NCBI GenBank assembly: GCA_017643215.1
Contig: JAEPNV010000002.1
Span: 62,001-126,000, forward strand
Direction of reading: 5' to 3'
Origin: Roseibium sp.
GTDB taxonomy: Bacteria; Pseudomonadota; Alphaproteobacteria; Rhizobiales; Stappiaceae
DNA length: 64,000 bases
This document shows, piece after piece, positions 7,884-16,448 of the stretch. The translations under genes were made by a program, and so were the position numbers. Below the pieces are notes generated by a model, which was given only the letters and a program-made list of their open reading frames with translations, did no database searches and was not told the DNA's origin. Every line of letters starts with the position of its first letter. Positions within the stretch are counted from its first letter, which is position 1.

Positions 7884-8224
7884 TGGCTTGGACAGATTTC
7901 AGCAAAACCGAGCGCATGGATTTAATCAAGCACGCAATCAATTCGAAGATGTCAGCAACGGACTTCGCGGAAACGGTTGGTACAACACGCGGCGCCGTTC
8001 TGGGATTTTGTTACCGAAACAAAATCCGGTACGCGACGGGCTTAAGAAAAGCTCTGATGCGTCCTACCCCTGATATTGAAATCGGCCAATCTGCGGAAAT
8101 TGTTGACTGCCCGACTCACCCCGCCGCTGTTGGTCAAATGCACAGATGGGCAAAACACACCGGACATCGGTTCAAAACTGTCAAGGTTGCTGATGGCCGG
8201 TTTTTCGCGGTTCGAATTGCTTGA
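7883..8224 (+). CDS. GcrA-like N-terminal HTH protein
   Basis: The 113-residue product starts MAWTDFSKTERMDLIKHA and continues MSATDFAETVGTTRGAVLG, closely following the GcrA N-terminal HTH pattern (WTDERVE..., LSASQIA..., TRNAVIG). The C-terminal half (VDCPTHPAAVGQMHRWAKH) does not carry the GcrA C-x-W-P sigma-binding element in usual form. It may compete with host GcrA at methylated promoters. Together with the GcrA-like C-terminus at the window start and a phage methyltransferase, it suggests that the phage manipulates GcrA-type control; this is inference. Confidence 0.55.
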   Translation: MAWTDFSKTERMDLIKHAINSKMSATDFAETVGTTRGAVLGFCYRNKIRYATGLRKALMRPTPDIEIGQSAEIVDCPTHPAAVGQMHRWAKHTGHRFKTVKVADGRFFAVRIA

Positions 8225-8238
8225 TAAGGAGCAGTCAC

Positions 8239-8664
8239 ATGACCACCAGACGCGGGTTTATGGGCCTTCTCGGCGGCGGGGCTGTTGCGGGACCTTCAGC
8301 GATCAAAAAGGCGCTGGCGAGCGCTCCGTTAAAACAGGGTTCTGCGTTCTTCAATATGCCTAGTGAATCGACCCCTGCGTCGTACGGTCTTGAGTGCAAT
8401 GGACTCGGCGCGCGCGGTATCATGAATTTCATGTCCTCCGGCCCGGGCGTGGCGCGACAAACAAATTACGCGGAGTTTGATGCTGATATTGCGGCGCTCA
8501 AATCGATCTCTCTAGGCCACAAAATCAGGATGCAAAACCAGAGGGACTATGACCGGCGTCTTTCAGAAAAAATCCAAAGGTTTCTAGAGCAGAAAAACCT
8601 CAATTGGATCGGCCTATCCGAGGACACCATCCTCGCCCTGATCAAGCAGGAAGCCGGGGAGTAA
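8239..8664 (+). CDS. Phage protein with twin-arginine (Tat)-like signal
   Basis: The ATG at 8239 follows AAGGAGCAGTCAC, a good ribosome-binding site, and gives 141 residues. The N-terminus TTRRGFMGLLGGGAVAG matches a twin-arginine signal (RR-x-F-hydrophobic), with a following Ala/Gly-rich segment. The rest is unrecognised, with a helical, charged C-terminus. An exported protein in an early phage operon is unusual. An alternative is that the N-terminus is simply a basic-hydrophobic helix. A longer frame from 8221 lacks an SD. Confidence 0.6.
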   Translation: MTTRRGFMGLLGGGAVAGPSAIKKALASAPLKQGSAFFNMPSESTPASYGLECNGLGARGIMNFMSSGPGVARQTNYAEFDADIAALKSISLGHKIRMQNQRDYDRRLSEKIQRFLEQKNLNWIGLSEDTILALIKQEAGE

Positions 8665-8668
8665 ATCC

Positions 8669-9355
8669 ATGAAGCGGCGCGGCAAGGCCCTGTGGCAACA
8701 GCCCATCGGGGAAAAGCTCAAGATCAAGCGCAAGCGGGACAAGGGTGTGAAGCCTCAAAAGGCCAAGCGCCGCCACCCGAAGATCACGCCTGACCTGATC
8801 CACGCCCGCCACTGGTATGCCTTGCGGGTCAAGAGCCAAAAGGAATTCGTCACCCAGGATCTCCTCAAGGAGCGGGGCCTGATGACCTATGTCCCGGTCC
8901 GCAAGGAATGGCGCCACCGCAACAAGTTCGACCGGGCCAAGAAGCACAAGGAGCTGATCAGCTTTCCCGAGGCTGTCGGCTACGTGTTCGTCGGCTTCAC
9001 GCCCAACCAGCTCTGGCAGGGCGCGGTTCCGCATTGGCTCAAGATTTTCGAGCTGCCGACCGTCAAAGGCGTTGTGGGCATCAACAGCAGACCGGCGCGG
9101 ATTCCGCCTGTTCGCTTGTCGGCCTGGGCGAAGGTCCATCCCAACGGTGTCCAGAGGCCCGACAAGGAAGCCTACATGCGCACCCACAAGGAATTCAAGG
9201 AAGGGGACACCGCGCGCATCTGCAATGGCCCCTTTGCCGACAAAGAAGTTCCGGTGAAGTCAATTGAGGGAATCAAAACAACGGTGATTTTGGAGGTGTT
9301 CGGGAGTTGGCGGGAAATTGTGGTTGATACCTTCGATCTTGAAAAAGTCGCTTGA
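8669..9355 (+). CDS. NusG-family transcription antitermination protein (phage paralogue)
   Basis: The 228-residue protein has a basic N-terminal extension (residues 1-45), an NGN domain (about 45-165, starting HWYALRVKSQKEFVTQDLL and including YVPVRKEW) and a KOW motif (about 172-200, EFKEGDTARICNGPF). NusG paralogues ride on RNA polymerase and act as operon-specific processive antiterminators. It is the last gene before a non-coding stretch and the virion operon, the expected place for a regulator of late transcription. The host nusG should lie elsewhere, next to secE. Confidence 0.85.
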   Translation: MKRRGKALWQQPIGEKLKIKRKRDKGVKPQKAKRRHPKITPDLIHARHWYALRVKSQKEFVTQDLLKERGLMTYVPVRKEWRHRNKFDRAKKHKELISFPEAVGYVFVGFTPNQLWQGAVPHWLKIFELPTVKGVVGINSRPARIPPVRLSAWAKVHPNGVQRPDKEAYMRTHKEFKEGDTARICNGPFADKEVPVKSIEGIKTTVILEVFGSWREIVVDTFDLEKVA

Positions 9356-9380
9356 TCGGGATTGAGAAATGGTCAATAAT
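9352..9380 (+). promoter_or_regulatory. Candidate promoter for the late operon
   Basis: TTGATC (9352-9357) and AATAAT (9375-9380) are separated by 17 bases at the end of the NusG-like gene. The -35 matches the consensus in four of six positions. It would drive the 450-base leader and the virion genes. This is only a sequence match. Confidence 0.3.
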
Positions 9381-9759
9381 TCAGTCATGGCGGTTCGTTA
9401 GCGGGTCCCTGCCGGAACAAGGCATAACGCAGAACCAGATTTAGCAGGATGACGGTCACCTGACGTGGCCCAAAAGCTTGCACGCGGCGAAGCTATGCGC
9501 CGAATTCAAGATTTCACAGATCAGGCGGCGGCGTGGAGAATCGGAGACACGCAGTCGGATTGGGGAACTCTCCAGTACCAGACCCTAGCTGGAATGCTCA
9601 TGCGGCAGACGCAGGCTAGACAGGTAAGAGGCCCCGCCAAGCAGAGGCATCTGTAAGGCAAAAGCACTGGAGCCGGAGTAGCGACCGGCCCGCCTGACTA
9701 TCGCATCTGACCCGGCCCCATCCCGGCAAGTAAGACGCCCCCGGCTCTGGGGAGCCATT
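9381..9759 (+). other. Non-coding segment before the virion genes
   Basis: No convincing gene lies between the NusG-like gene and 9814. A GTG-started frame of 63 codons at 9465-9656 has no ribosome-binding site and no recognisable product. A short perfect hairpin (GGCTC-TGGG-GAGCC, 9742-9755) sits just before the terminator at 9760. The segment may be the untranslated leader on which the phage NusG paralogue acts; this is inference from position. Confidence 0.4.
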
Positions 9760-9800
9760 AAACCCGTCAGTCTTCACCGGCTGGCGGGTTTTCCTGTTTT
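9760..9800 (+). terminator. Rho-independent terminator ahead of the virion module
   Basis: An 11-base arm AAACCCGTCAG (9760-9770) pairs with CTGGCGGGTTT (9781-9791), with one G-U pair and a 10-base loop, and is followed by TTCCTGTTTT. It would stop early or leader transcription 14 bases before the first virion gene, unless an antiterminator acts. Confidence 0.7.
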
Positions 9801-9813
9801 CAAGAGATCCAAA

Positions 9814-10017
9814 ATGATTGAAGCCCTGCGCACGTTCGTTGACGACAACCGCGCCAATGCCGTTTTGGCCGCGCTGCCCGGCCCCCGGTGTCATGACACG
9901 GTCTTCTACTACATCAAGAACCTGCTTCGGGACCGCTTTCCAGGCGCCATGATCGAAATCGCGGAAGGCACCATCACGGTCTGCCGTGGGGATATCGTGG
10001 CGAAGGTGGATGTCTGA
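9814..10017 (+). CDS. Small phage protein of unknown function
   Basis: The 67-residue product (MIEALRTFVDDNRANAVL at the start) has no recognised domain. The TGA shares its last base with the ATG of the tail-fibre-like gene (TGATG), so the two are translationally coupled. It is the first gene after the terminator at 9760-9800. Confidence 0.6.
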   Translation: MIEALRTFVDDNRANAVLAALPGPRCHDTVFYYIKNLLRDRFPGAMIEIAEGTITVCRGDIVAKVDV

Positions 10018-11057
10018 TGGGGTTCCTGACGCCTGTCGTTCAACCCCTGACACGGTCTCTCTTAAGCGGCCCTGTCGACCTGGAGCCAAAGTTCCTCGCG
10101 CACAACCCGACCCTTCTCATTGATTTTGTCAAGCAGCAATACGCCGTTGGATCGAACCTGACACTGAGGCCGTGGCAGGATCTCATGGCGTTCCACGCGC
10201 GGGCGTCCAAGAAGCGCTATAACGGCCGGTGTAGGGAGCGCCGGACAGCGGACGACGATCAGCTCGCGATTGACTATGACCCGACGACGGGCGCTCCACG
10301 CGGGGTCTTGTTAGAAGGATCATCCACTAATCTGTTCCTGAACTCACTCACACCGGCCACTCAGTCCGTCACAGTCACAAACAGCACTGAGTATACGGTA
10401 TCTTGCATTGGGAGCGGATCACTTGCCCTCAGTGGCGCCGGGACCGGAACGGTTACGGAAGGCTCCCCGGTTACATTCACGTCCTCGACAACAAGCCTGA
10501 CCTGCACAGCGTCGGGTAGCTTGGATGAAGCCCAGGTTGAGCCGGGTTCACTGGCGACATCGATCATCGCGACGGCTGGAACGTCAGCCACCCGTGCCGC
10601 TGATGTCCTGACACTGACCAATCTCGGTGTGTGGTATGATAGTGCGGGCGGGGCGATTTATGTAGAGGTCCAGCGTAATGGGTCATTGGGGTCCAACTTT
10701 CCTTTTGTTGCCCGGCTTGGTGATAGTAATGATGATATTGATATTTTGTTTCAATCTTCTACGGGCCTGCTGTACGGTTCCGTTAGGGCGGGTGGTGCAA
10801 TCCAAGGCTCATCAGGCGTAGTGGTCAATCAGACGAACCTAAATAAAATCGCTTTCGCATTCCAGGACGATGATCTTATGGCGGGCGTTAATGGCTCTTT
10901 GGGTGATGCGGATCTCAGTGCGACAATCCCGACAGGGCTTACAGAAGCAACAATTGGGTCGGCTGGTGGTTTAAATCCGACTGAAGGCTTTATCAGGCGC
11001 TTCATGTACTTCCCCTCCCGCGTTCCAAACGCCACGCTACAGGCGTGGACAGCATGA
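10017..11057 (+). CDS. Tail-fibre / spike-like virion protein
   Basis: The 346-residue product follows a modular pattern seen in phage receptor-binding or head-decoration proteins: a segment with DYDPTTGAPRGVLLEGSSTN and LFLNS, then a Thr/Ser-rich beta region (SVTVTNSTEYTVSCIGSGS), then SATRAADVLTL, then a lectin-like C-terminal domain (about 200-346) rich in beta strands. It probably contacts the cell surface. Its unusual place before the terminase genes suggests an accessory tail or capsid fibre. No catalytic motif is visible. Confidence 0.65.
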   Translation: MGFLTPVVQPLTRSLLSGPVDLEPKFLAHNPTLLIDFVKQQYAVGSNLTLRPWQDLMAFHARASKKRYNGRCRERRTADDDQLAIDYDPTTGAPRGVLLEGSSTNLFLNSLTPATQSVTVTNSTEYTVSCIGSGSLALSGAGTGTVTEGSPVTFTSSTTSLTCTASGSLDEAQVEPGSLATSIIATAGTSATRAADVLTLTNLGVWYDSAGGAIYVEVQRNGSLGSNFPFVARLGDSNDDIDILFQSSTGLLYGSVRAGGAIQGSSGVVVNQTNLNKIAFAFQDDDLMAGVNGSLGDADLSATIPTGLTEATIGSAGGLNPTEGFIRRFMYFPSRVPNATLQAWTA

Positions 11058-11413
11058 CCGGGTATATATCGTATACTCTGCGCGCTCCCACCGAAGCCGA
11101 TGCCATGGCCCCAGCTATTGAAGCGATCGCGCATGGCTTTGACCTGGTAAAACAGGACGAACAAGGCAACTGGCAATGGTCTCTCGCAAGTGCACGCCAC
11201 GCCTTTGACCCGGTGGGCCGGAAGCTCGTTATACCCGGCACCTACAATTTGAACACAGGCGAAGAGCTCACACCGCCGGTCTATGACGAAAGGTTCCACG
11301 CCAACCTCAAGGTCAAGGCCGACATCGCTGATCAGGTCAAGGATCTTCTCATCACTTTGGGCGAACCGCACGGCGTTGAAATCGGAATCGATACGGGAAG
11401 GGTTTGGGCATGA
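11054..11413 (+). CDS. Phage structural-module protein of unknown function
   Basis: The ATG overlaps the fibre gene's TGA (ATGA) and gives 119 residues. It starts MTGYISYTLRAPTEADAM and is mixed alpha/beta with no recognised family. Its coupling to the fibre gene and the following small beta protein suggests an assembly partner or a fibre chaperone, but nothing in the sequence proves this. Confidence 0.6.
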   Translation: MTGYISYTLRAPTEADAMAPAIEAIAHGFDLVKQDEQGNWQWSLASARHAFDPVGRKLVIPGTYNLNTGEELTPPVYDERFHANLKVKADIADQVKDLLITLGEPHGVEIGIDTGRVWA

Positions 11414-11652
11414 TCAAGGGAACCTACACCTCAAGCCAGTCATCGAACTGGATTCCTGCCAAGGGTGCGCGCCTTGGGATCTCCGGCACCTGGACCGGGT
11501 CAGTCAAACTCCAGGCAAGGCTTGATGGGGAAGAATTCGACGCGGAGACCTTCACAGATAACGGGTTTCGAACGATTGATCTCCCCGCTGAGACCGAGAT
11601 CCGGATCGAGTACACGCACACCTCTGGGTCCATGACCTTCAGGCTGGGGTAA
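11410..11652 (+). CDS. Small beta-rich phage protein
   Basis: The 80-residue product (MIKGTYTSSQSSNWIPAKG at the start) is rich in Thr, Gly and alternating hydrophobics, suggesting a compact beta sandwich. It ends TSGSMTFRLG. The start overlaps the previous stop by ATGA. It may be a decoration or fibre-associated protein; no family is recognised. Confidence 0.6.
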   Translation: MIKGTYTSSQSSNWIPAKGARLGISGTWTGSVKLQARLDGEEFDAETFTDNGFRTIDLPAETEIRIEYTHTSGSMTFRLG

Positions 11653-11657
11653 GGTCG

Positions 11658-11909
11658 ATGATCAGGGCGTCGATAGAGCTCGCCCTTCAAATAATTAGGG
11701 CGCTGTGCAGGCGTTGCGGGTTTGAGCTGTGCGTGGTGGGTTGGGTCGAGCCAGAGAAAACACGCTGCGCGCGCTTCCCAAACCCGTTTCCATCCGGTGG
11801 TGTACACGTCCAGATTTCGAACGGCGCCGCAGCCATCAGCACAGTGATTGAGCCGGAAGCGGATGGCGATGCCGTTCAACAGCGTGTTTTGGCGTTCTTT
11901 GCGCAATAA
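11658..11909 (+). CDS. Possible small phage protein
   Basis: An ATG five bases after the previous stop opens an 83-residue frame with GGTAAGG upstream as a weak SD. The product has a Cys-rich start (ALCRRCGFELCVV) and no recognised domain. It is uncertain, but the packing of the operon leaves an otherwise unexplained 320-base gap before the terminase genes. Confidence 0.4.
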   Translation: MIRASIELALQIIRALCRRCGFELCVVGWVEPEKTRCARFPNPFPSGGVHVQISNGAAAISTVIEPEADGDAVQQRVLAFFAQ

Positions 11910-11971
11910 AATGGAACATCGCCGACGGGCGGACATTCCGAAAATTTCAAAACAGGGAAACAATCTTAGAT

Positions 11972-12358
11972 ATGGCCGATCCGCGAAACAACGAGGAAAA
12001 AACGCGAGAAGACGGTATGCCGGTCGGGCGCCCGTTCGAAAAGGGAAACTCGGGTCGTCCGAAAGGGTCGCGCAATAAGCTCGGGGAGGCCTTTCTCGCG
12101 GAGATGCTGGCGGATTGGGAAGAGCACGGCAAGAGCGTTATTGAGGATGTGCGCAAGGACAAGCCCGACGTCTATCTGAAGGTGGTGGCGTCCATCCTTC
12201 CAAAGGATCTCAACGTGAACGTCAACAGAGCGGATGAGTTGTCGGATGACGAACTCCTTGAGCGTATCCGAACCCTCGACGCAGCCATCCAGCCTTACCT
12301 CTCTGCTCAGGGAGAGGGCGGAACTGGCAGAGGCTCTGAGCAAGAGACTACGCACTAA
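11972..12358 (+). CDS. DUF5681-type small terminase-like protein
   Basis: The 128-residue product begins with a basic motif GRPFEKGNSGRPKGSRNKLG, the hallmark of DUF5681 proteins. This family is repeatedly found immediately upstream of large terminases and is thought to be the DNA-recognition (small) subunit. The C-terminal half is helical and acidic (DELSDDELLERIRTLD). It overlaps the large terminase gene by more than 100 bases. Confidence 0.8.
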   Translation: MADPRNNEEKTREDGMPVGRPFEKGNSGRPKGSRNKLGEAFLAEMLADWEEHGKSVIEDVRKDKPDVYLKVVASILPKDLNVNVNRADELSDDELLERIRTLDAAIQPYLSAQGEGGTGRGSEQETTH

Positions 12359-13700
12359 TCAGCTCAGGTTCTACCGGCCTTACGCCAAGCAGACCGAATT
12401 TCACGCCGCTGGCAAGAGCCACCGGGAACGGCTGTTCAAGGCGGGCAACCAGCTCGGCAAGACGAAGGCGGGCGCTGCCGAAGTGGCAATGCACCTCACC
12501 GGCCGGTATTCGGATGACTGGGCCGGTTACCGGTTTGACAGACCTGTTGTGGTTTTGGCGGGGTCTGAATCGGGGGAGTTGACCCGAGACGGTGTGCAGC
12601 GCCTTCTCATGGGGCCACCGGCGCAAGAAGAGGAATGGGGCACTGGCGAAATACCGGCGGAAGCGATTGTTGACCGTACACGCCGTCAGGGTGTCCCGAA
12701 CGCACTCGACAGCATCACCGTTCGCCATATCAGCGGCGGATACTCGACGGTCTATTTCAAGTCCTATGACCAGGGCCGAACCAAGTGGCAGGCGAACACG
12801 GTCGATCTGGTTTGGTTCGATGAAGAGCCGCCAGAGGATGTTTATTTCGAAGGGATAACCCGCACCAACGCCACGGGCGGCTTGGTGATGGTGACCTTTA
12901 CCCCGCTGCAGGGCATGTCAGCTGTTGTCGCCCGGTTCTTGTTGGAAGACAGCCCGGATCGCGCGGTGGTCACGATGACCATCGATGATGCCGAGCATTT
13001 CACGCCGGAAGAGCGGGAGAAGATTGTTGCGAGTTACCCGGCGCATGAGCGAGAGGCGCGAACAAAAGGTATCCCGACACTTGGTTCAGGCCTGATCTTC
13101 CCGGTTATCGAAGACGAGATCATTTGTGAGCCATTCGAGGTCCCGAAACACTGGCCGCAGATCGGCGGGTTGGATTTTGGCTATGACCACCCGTTCGGTG
13201 CAGTGCGCCTTGCATGGGATCGGGACAACGATGTGGTCTACGTCACATCAGACTATCGGAAACGGGAAGCTACGCCGATAGTCCATGCAGCGGCATTGAA
13301 GCCTTGGGGCTCGTGGCTCATTTGGGCGTGGCCGCATGATGGCCTTCAGCATGACAAGGGATCTGGTGATCAGCTCGCGAAACAATATGGCGAACAGGGT
13401 CTCAACATGTGGCATGAGCGGGCCACATTCGAGGACGGCACCAACGGTGTCGAGGCTGGCATCATCGCGATTCTCGACCGGATGCAAACCGGCCGCTGGA
13501 AAGTGTTCTCCACGTGCCAGCTCTGGCTTGAGGAACGGCGCCTTTATCACCGGAAAGACGGCAAGATCGTCAAGATCCGCGATGATGTGATCAGCGCCAG
13601 CCGGTACGCTTACATGATGCTTCGTTTTGCAAAGACCGAGCCGGAGCCGCGCCGCAAGCGCCGCAAGGCGGTCGGCGGTACAGGTGGATGGATGGGATGA
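12234..13700 (+). CDS. Phage terminase large subunit (P22 gp2-like)
   Basis: The protein of up to 488 residues is the ATP-driven packaging motor and headful nuclease. Visible motifs are FKAGNQLGKTKAG (Walker A, about residue 67), DLVWFDEEP (Walker B) and LDFGYDHP, the first acidic residue cluster of the RNase H-like nuclease domain. The start is uncertain: ATGs at 12234 and 12246 both lie within the small-terminase gene, and there is no good SD. The C-terminus is basic (RRKRRKAVGG). The large overlap with the DUF5681 gene suggests coupled translation. Confidence 0.88.
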   Translation: MSCRMTNSLSVSEPSTQPSSLTSLLRERAELAEALSKRLRTNQLRFYRPYAKQTEFHAAGKSHRERLFKAGNQLGKTKAGAAEVAMHLTGRYSDDWAGYRFDRPVVVLAGSESGELTRDGVQRLLMGPPAQEEEWGTGEIPAEAIVDRTRRQGVPNALDSITVRHISGGYSTVYFKSYDQGRTKWQANTVDLVWFDEEPPEDVYFEGITRTNATGGLVMVTFTPLQGMSAVVARFLLEDSPDRAVVTMTIDDAEHFTPEEREKIVASYPAHEREARTKGIPTLGSGLIFPVIEDEIICEPFEVPKHWPQIGGLDFGYDHPFGAVRLAWDRDNDVVYVTSDYRKREATPIVHAAALKPWGSWLIWAWPHDGLQHDKGSGDQLAKQYGEQGLNMWHERATFEDGTNGVEAGIIAILDRMQTGRWKVFSTCQLWLEERRLYHRKDGKIVKIRDDVISASRYAYMMLRFAKTEPEPRRKRRKAVGGTGGWMG

Positions 13701-13972
13701 TGATCGACAAGCAACGAATTCACCAGATCGCACTGGACTACGCCAAGGAGCAGGGATGCGACCGTGCAGAAATCCAGGCAAAACCGCAGGCGTTCGGAGA
13801 CAAGACCTTTTTCGAGTATGTGCTCCGGACCTCCATGACGGTGAAGGACACGGAAATCGGCGTGGATGTCAAGCTGCCAAGTCAGATCAAAGAGCAAGAG
13901 CTGATGGACAAATTCCTTGTCCCTGCTTTTCAGGCGTTGAAGGACCGCGCAACCCTCGCGGCGGCCGCCTGA
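13697..13972 (+). CDS. Small phage head-module protein of unknown function
   Basis: The ATG at 13697 overlaps the terminase stop and gives 91 residues. It is helical, with a start MMIDKQRIHQIALDYAKEQ and an Ala-rich end (TLAAAA). A longer form from 13688 would add three residues. No family is recognised; its place between terminase and portal is typical for small packaging or head-completion accessories. Confidence 0.6.
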   Translation: MMIDKQRIHQIALDYAKEQGCDRAEIQAKPQAFGDKTFFEYVLRTSMTVKDTEIGVDVKLPSQIKEQELMDKFLVPAFQALKDRATLAAAA

Positions 13973-14163
13973 TGCCACGATACGCCAAACGCAAAATTAT
14001 CAGATCGGCGGCCGACAACTACGACCCCATCCTTGATGATGCGCCGCTGTTGCCGAACCTTGAAGTGTCCGAACACACCGCGACACCGACCGGTATTCTC
14101 GACGCAGACGGATCGGAACTGATGAGGCTTCCCGAGCCGATCGGGTTTGTCTGGAAAGACTGA
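13972..14163 (+). CDS. Small phage protein between terminase and portal
   Basis: The ATG shares its A with the preceding TGA. The 63-residue product starts MPRYAKRKIIRSAADNYD and is basic at the N-terminus and acidic afterwards (PILDDAPLLPNLEVSEHTA). No domain is recognised. Tight coupling on the 5' side supports its being real. Confidence 0.6.
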   Translation: MPRYAKRKIIRSAADNYDPILDDAPLLPNLEVSEHTATPTGILDADGSELMRLPEPIGFVWKD

Positions 14164-14225
14164 AAACACCTCTGCGTCGGCCCCCCCCTCAAAGAGCGCT
14201 GTGAAGCGTCCTTAAAGGCATCTCC

Positions 14226-16409
14226 ATGACAGAAGACACCACGGCCAGCGAAGCGGACGGCTTCGATGAAGACGCGCTGCTGACCGAAGCCAAGGAGGCC
14301 TATAGTCGCGCTGAGGACGCCGAGAGCGAAAACCGTGAGGCGGGCCTTGAAGACCTCCAGTTCGCGCGGATGTCGGATCAATGGCCTGAAGCCATCCGCA
14401 ATGAGCGTGTGAATGCCAATCGCCCATGCCTGACGATCAACAAGTTGCCGTCGATCACGCGGCAGGTCGTCAATGACAGCCGCCAGAACAAGCCGTCGAT
14501 CCGTGTACTGCCGGTCGACAACGACGCAGATCCGGAAACCGCGGATGTTATCAACGGCCTGATCCGGAACATTGAAAACACGTCCGATGCCGATGTTGCT
14601 TATGACACGGCGATTGAGTGCGCCGTCGACAACGGGTTTGGGTATTTCCGCGTCGACATCGATTATGCCTTTGATGATGCGTTCGATCTTGATCTTGGGA
14701 TCGGCCGGATTGGAAATCCGTTCTCGGTCTTTGGCGATCCGGATAGCACGGCCGCCGACTCCAGCGATTGGAACACGGCCTTTGTCACGACGCGCATCAC
14801 CAAGGAAGCCTATGAGCGGGATTACGGCGCCCACGGTGACAATGCCGTCGATTGGGAAGATGAAGGCTGGAATGACGACAACGGCCGCTGGCTGAACGAT
14901 GACGGGGTTTTGATCGCCGAATACTGGAAACGCGAGGAAGTCACCAAAACGCTTGTCCAGATGTCCGATGGCCTGGTTTTCGAAAAGTCAGCGCTTCTGA
15001 CAGACCCGGATCTAATGCACTTCGCCGAAGTCTGGGCGCGAGATCCGATCCTTGCCCGGAACTCAGGCCTTCCCAGACCGGTGGCGGAGCGGGAAACAAA
15101 ATCCCACAAGGTCACCCAATACATCCTTTCCGGCGCAAAGGTTCTGAAGCGCAATGATTGGCCGGGCCGGTATATTCCGATCATTCCCGTCTATGGCACC
15201 GAGATCAACGTCGAGGGCAAACGCTATTTCCGCAGCCTGATCCACGATGCCAAAGATGCGCAGCGGATACACAATTACTGGCGTACGGCCGCCACGGAAC
15301 TTGTTGCCTTGGCCCCGCGTGTTCCCTGGGTCGGGGAAGAGGGCACGTTTGACGCCGACGATGGTTGGGAGACAGCCAACACCGTCAATCACTCCTATCT
15401 GGAATACACCAAAGGCAAGCCGCCGCCCATGCGGCAGCCGCTTGATACCGGCGTTGCGGCGGGCGCTTTGCAGGAGGCGCTAAATGCCTCTGACGACCTC
15501 AAGGCGATCACGGGAATTTTTGATGCCTCCCTTGGCGCGCGATCGAATGAAACCTCCGGCCGCGCGATCATGGCGCGTCAGCGGGAAGGGGATGTGTCGA
15601 CATTCCACTTCATCGACAACCTGTCCCGGGCGATCCGTCATGCCGGGCGCGTGCTCCTCGACCTGATCCCGCATGTCTACACCACACAGCGCGTGATCCG
15701 CGTGATCGGCGAGGACGGCAAGGACGACACCAAACCGATCAATCAGGAGTACCAGAAGCAGGACCCGGACACCGGCGCACCGATGGTCGATTCCATGGGT
15801 AAAGCCGTCACCGCCATGCATGATCTCACAGTCGGCAAGTATGACCTGATCGTCTCCACCGGTCCGAGCTTTACATCAAGGCGTGAGGAAGCCGCGACAC
15901 AGATGATTGAGTTCGTCCGGTCCTTCCCGCAGTCCGCACCGCTGATCGGCGATCTTCTGGCGTCCAATCTGGATTGGCCTGGTGCTGACGAGTTCGCCAA
16001 ACGCCTTGAGGCCCTTGTTCCGCCACAGGCGAAGGGCGGATTGCCGCCACAGGTGCAGCAGCTCATCCAGCAGGGTCAGGCAGCCATCAAATCGCTCCAG
16101 GAGCAGAACGCGGAGCTTAAACGCCAACTGGCCGACAAGAGTTTCGAGCACGCCCGCGATACCCAAAAGGTCGGGATCGACCAGCAGAAAGCCAATATCG
16201 ACGCCTTCAAGGGCGTGACGGATCGCATCGAGGTTGTCGGTGATCAGCAGGCAAGAATGGGCGAACTCTACGCCTCCATTCAGCCTCAATATCCGCCGCA
16301 CTACGGCGTGCCGTCCGCACAGCCGATGCCGCAATTCGGGCAACAGCCCCAAAACCAAGGCGCGCAGCCGGTTCGCCCGGCACAGCCGCCATTCATCCCT
16401 CAACGCTGA
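14226..16409 (+). CDS. P22-like portal protein
   Basis: The 727-residue length and content fit the P22 gp1-type portal family. The N-terminal third has the typical NRPCLTINKLPSITRQVVND and RVLPVDNDADPETADVING stretches, the middle has QRIHNYWRTAATELVALAP, and NETSGRAIMARQREGD is the conserved crown-side element. The C-terminal 110 residues are helical then Gln/Pro-rich, matching the barrel and tail. The dodecameric portal is the DNA channel and assembly nucleus. The ATG at 14226 follows a 62-base gap. Confidence 0.88.
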   Translation: MTEDTTASEADGFDEDALLTEAKEAYSRAEDAESENREAGLEDLQFARMSDQWPEAIRNERVNANRPCLTINKLPSITRQVVNDSRQNKPSIRVLPVDNDADPETADVINGLIRNIENTSDADVAYDTAIECAVDNGFGYFRVDIDYAFDDAFDLDLGIGRIGNPFSVFGDPDSTAADSSDWNTAFVTTRITKEAYERDYGAHGDNAVDWEDEGWNDDNGRWLNDDGVLIAEYWKREEVTKTLVQMSDGLVFEKSALLTDPDLMHFAEVWARDPILARNSGLPRPVAERETKSHKVTQYILSGAKVLKRNDWPGRYIPIIPVYGTEINVEGKRYFRSLIHDAKDAQRIHNYWRTAATELVALAPRVPWVGEEGTFDADDGWETANTVNHSYLEYTKGKPPPMRQPLDTGVAAGALQEALNASDDLKAITGIFDASLGARSNETSGRAIMARQREGDVSTFHFIDNLSRAIRHAGRVLLDLIPHVYTTQRVIRVIGEDGKDDTKPINQEYQKQDPDTGAPMVDSMGKAVTAMHDLTVGKYDLIVSTGPSFTSRREEAATQMIEFVRSFPQSAPLIGDLLASNLDWPGADEFAKRLEALVPPQAKGGLPPQVQQLIQQGQAAIKSLQEQNAELKRQLADKSFEHARDTQKVGIDQQKANIDAFKGVTDRIEVVGDQQARMGELYASIQPQYPPHYGVPSAQPMPQFGQQPQNQGAQPVRPAQPPFIPQR

Positions 16410-16448
16410 TCAAAACGCACCAACCTCAAGAGGAGTGCAAGACGCGTC

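Noticed and set aside
9465-9656. GTG-started 63-codon frame in the non-coding segment before the virion genes
   Set aside because: There is no ribosome-binding site, no coupling to neighbours and no recognisable protein; kept only as part of the leader region.
13627-13971. Upstream extension of the 63-residue gene at 13972
   Set aside because: It overlaps the terminase end and the gene at 13697; the sequence of that part is antisense-like and Arg-rich, while the ATG at 13972 is coupled to the previous stop.
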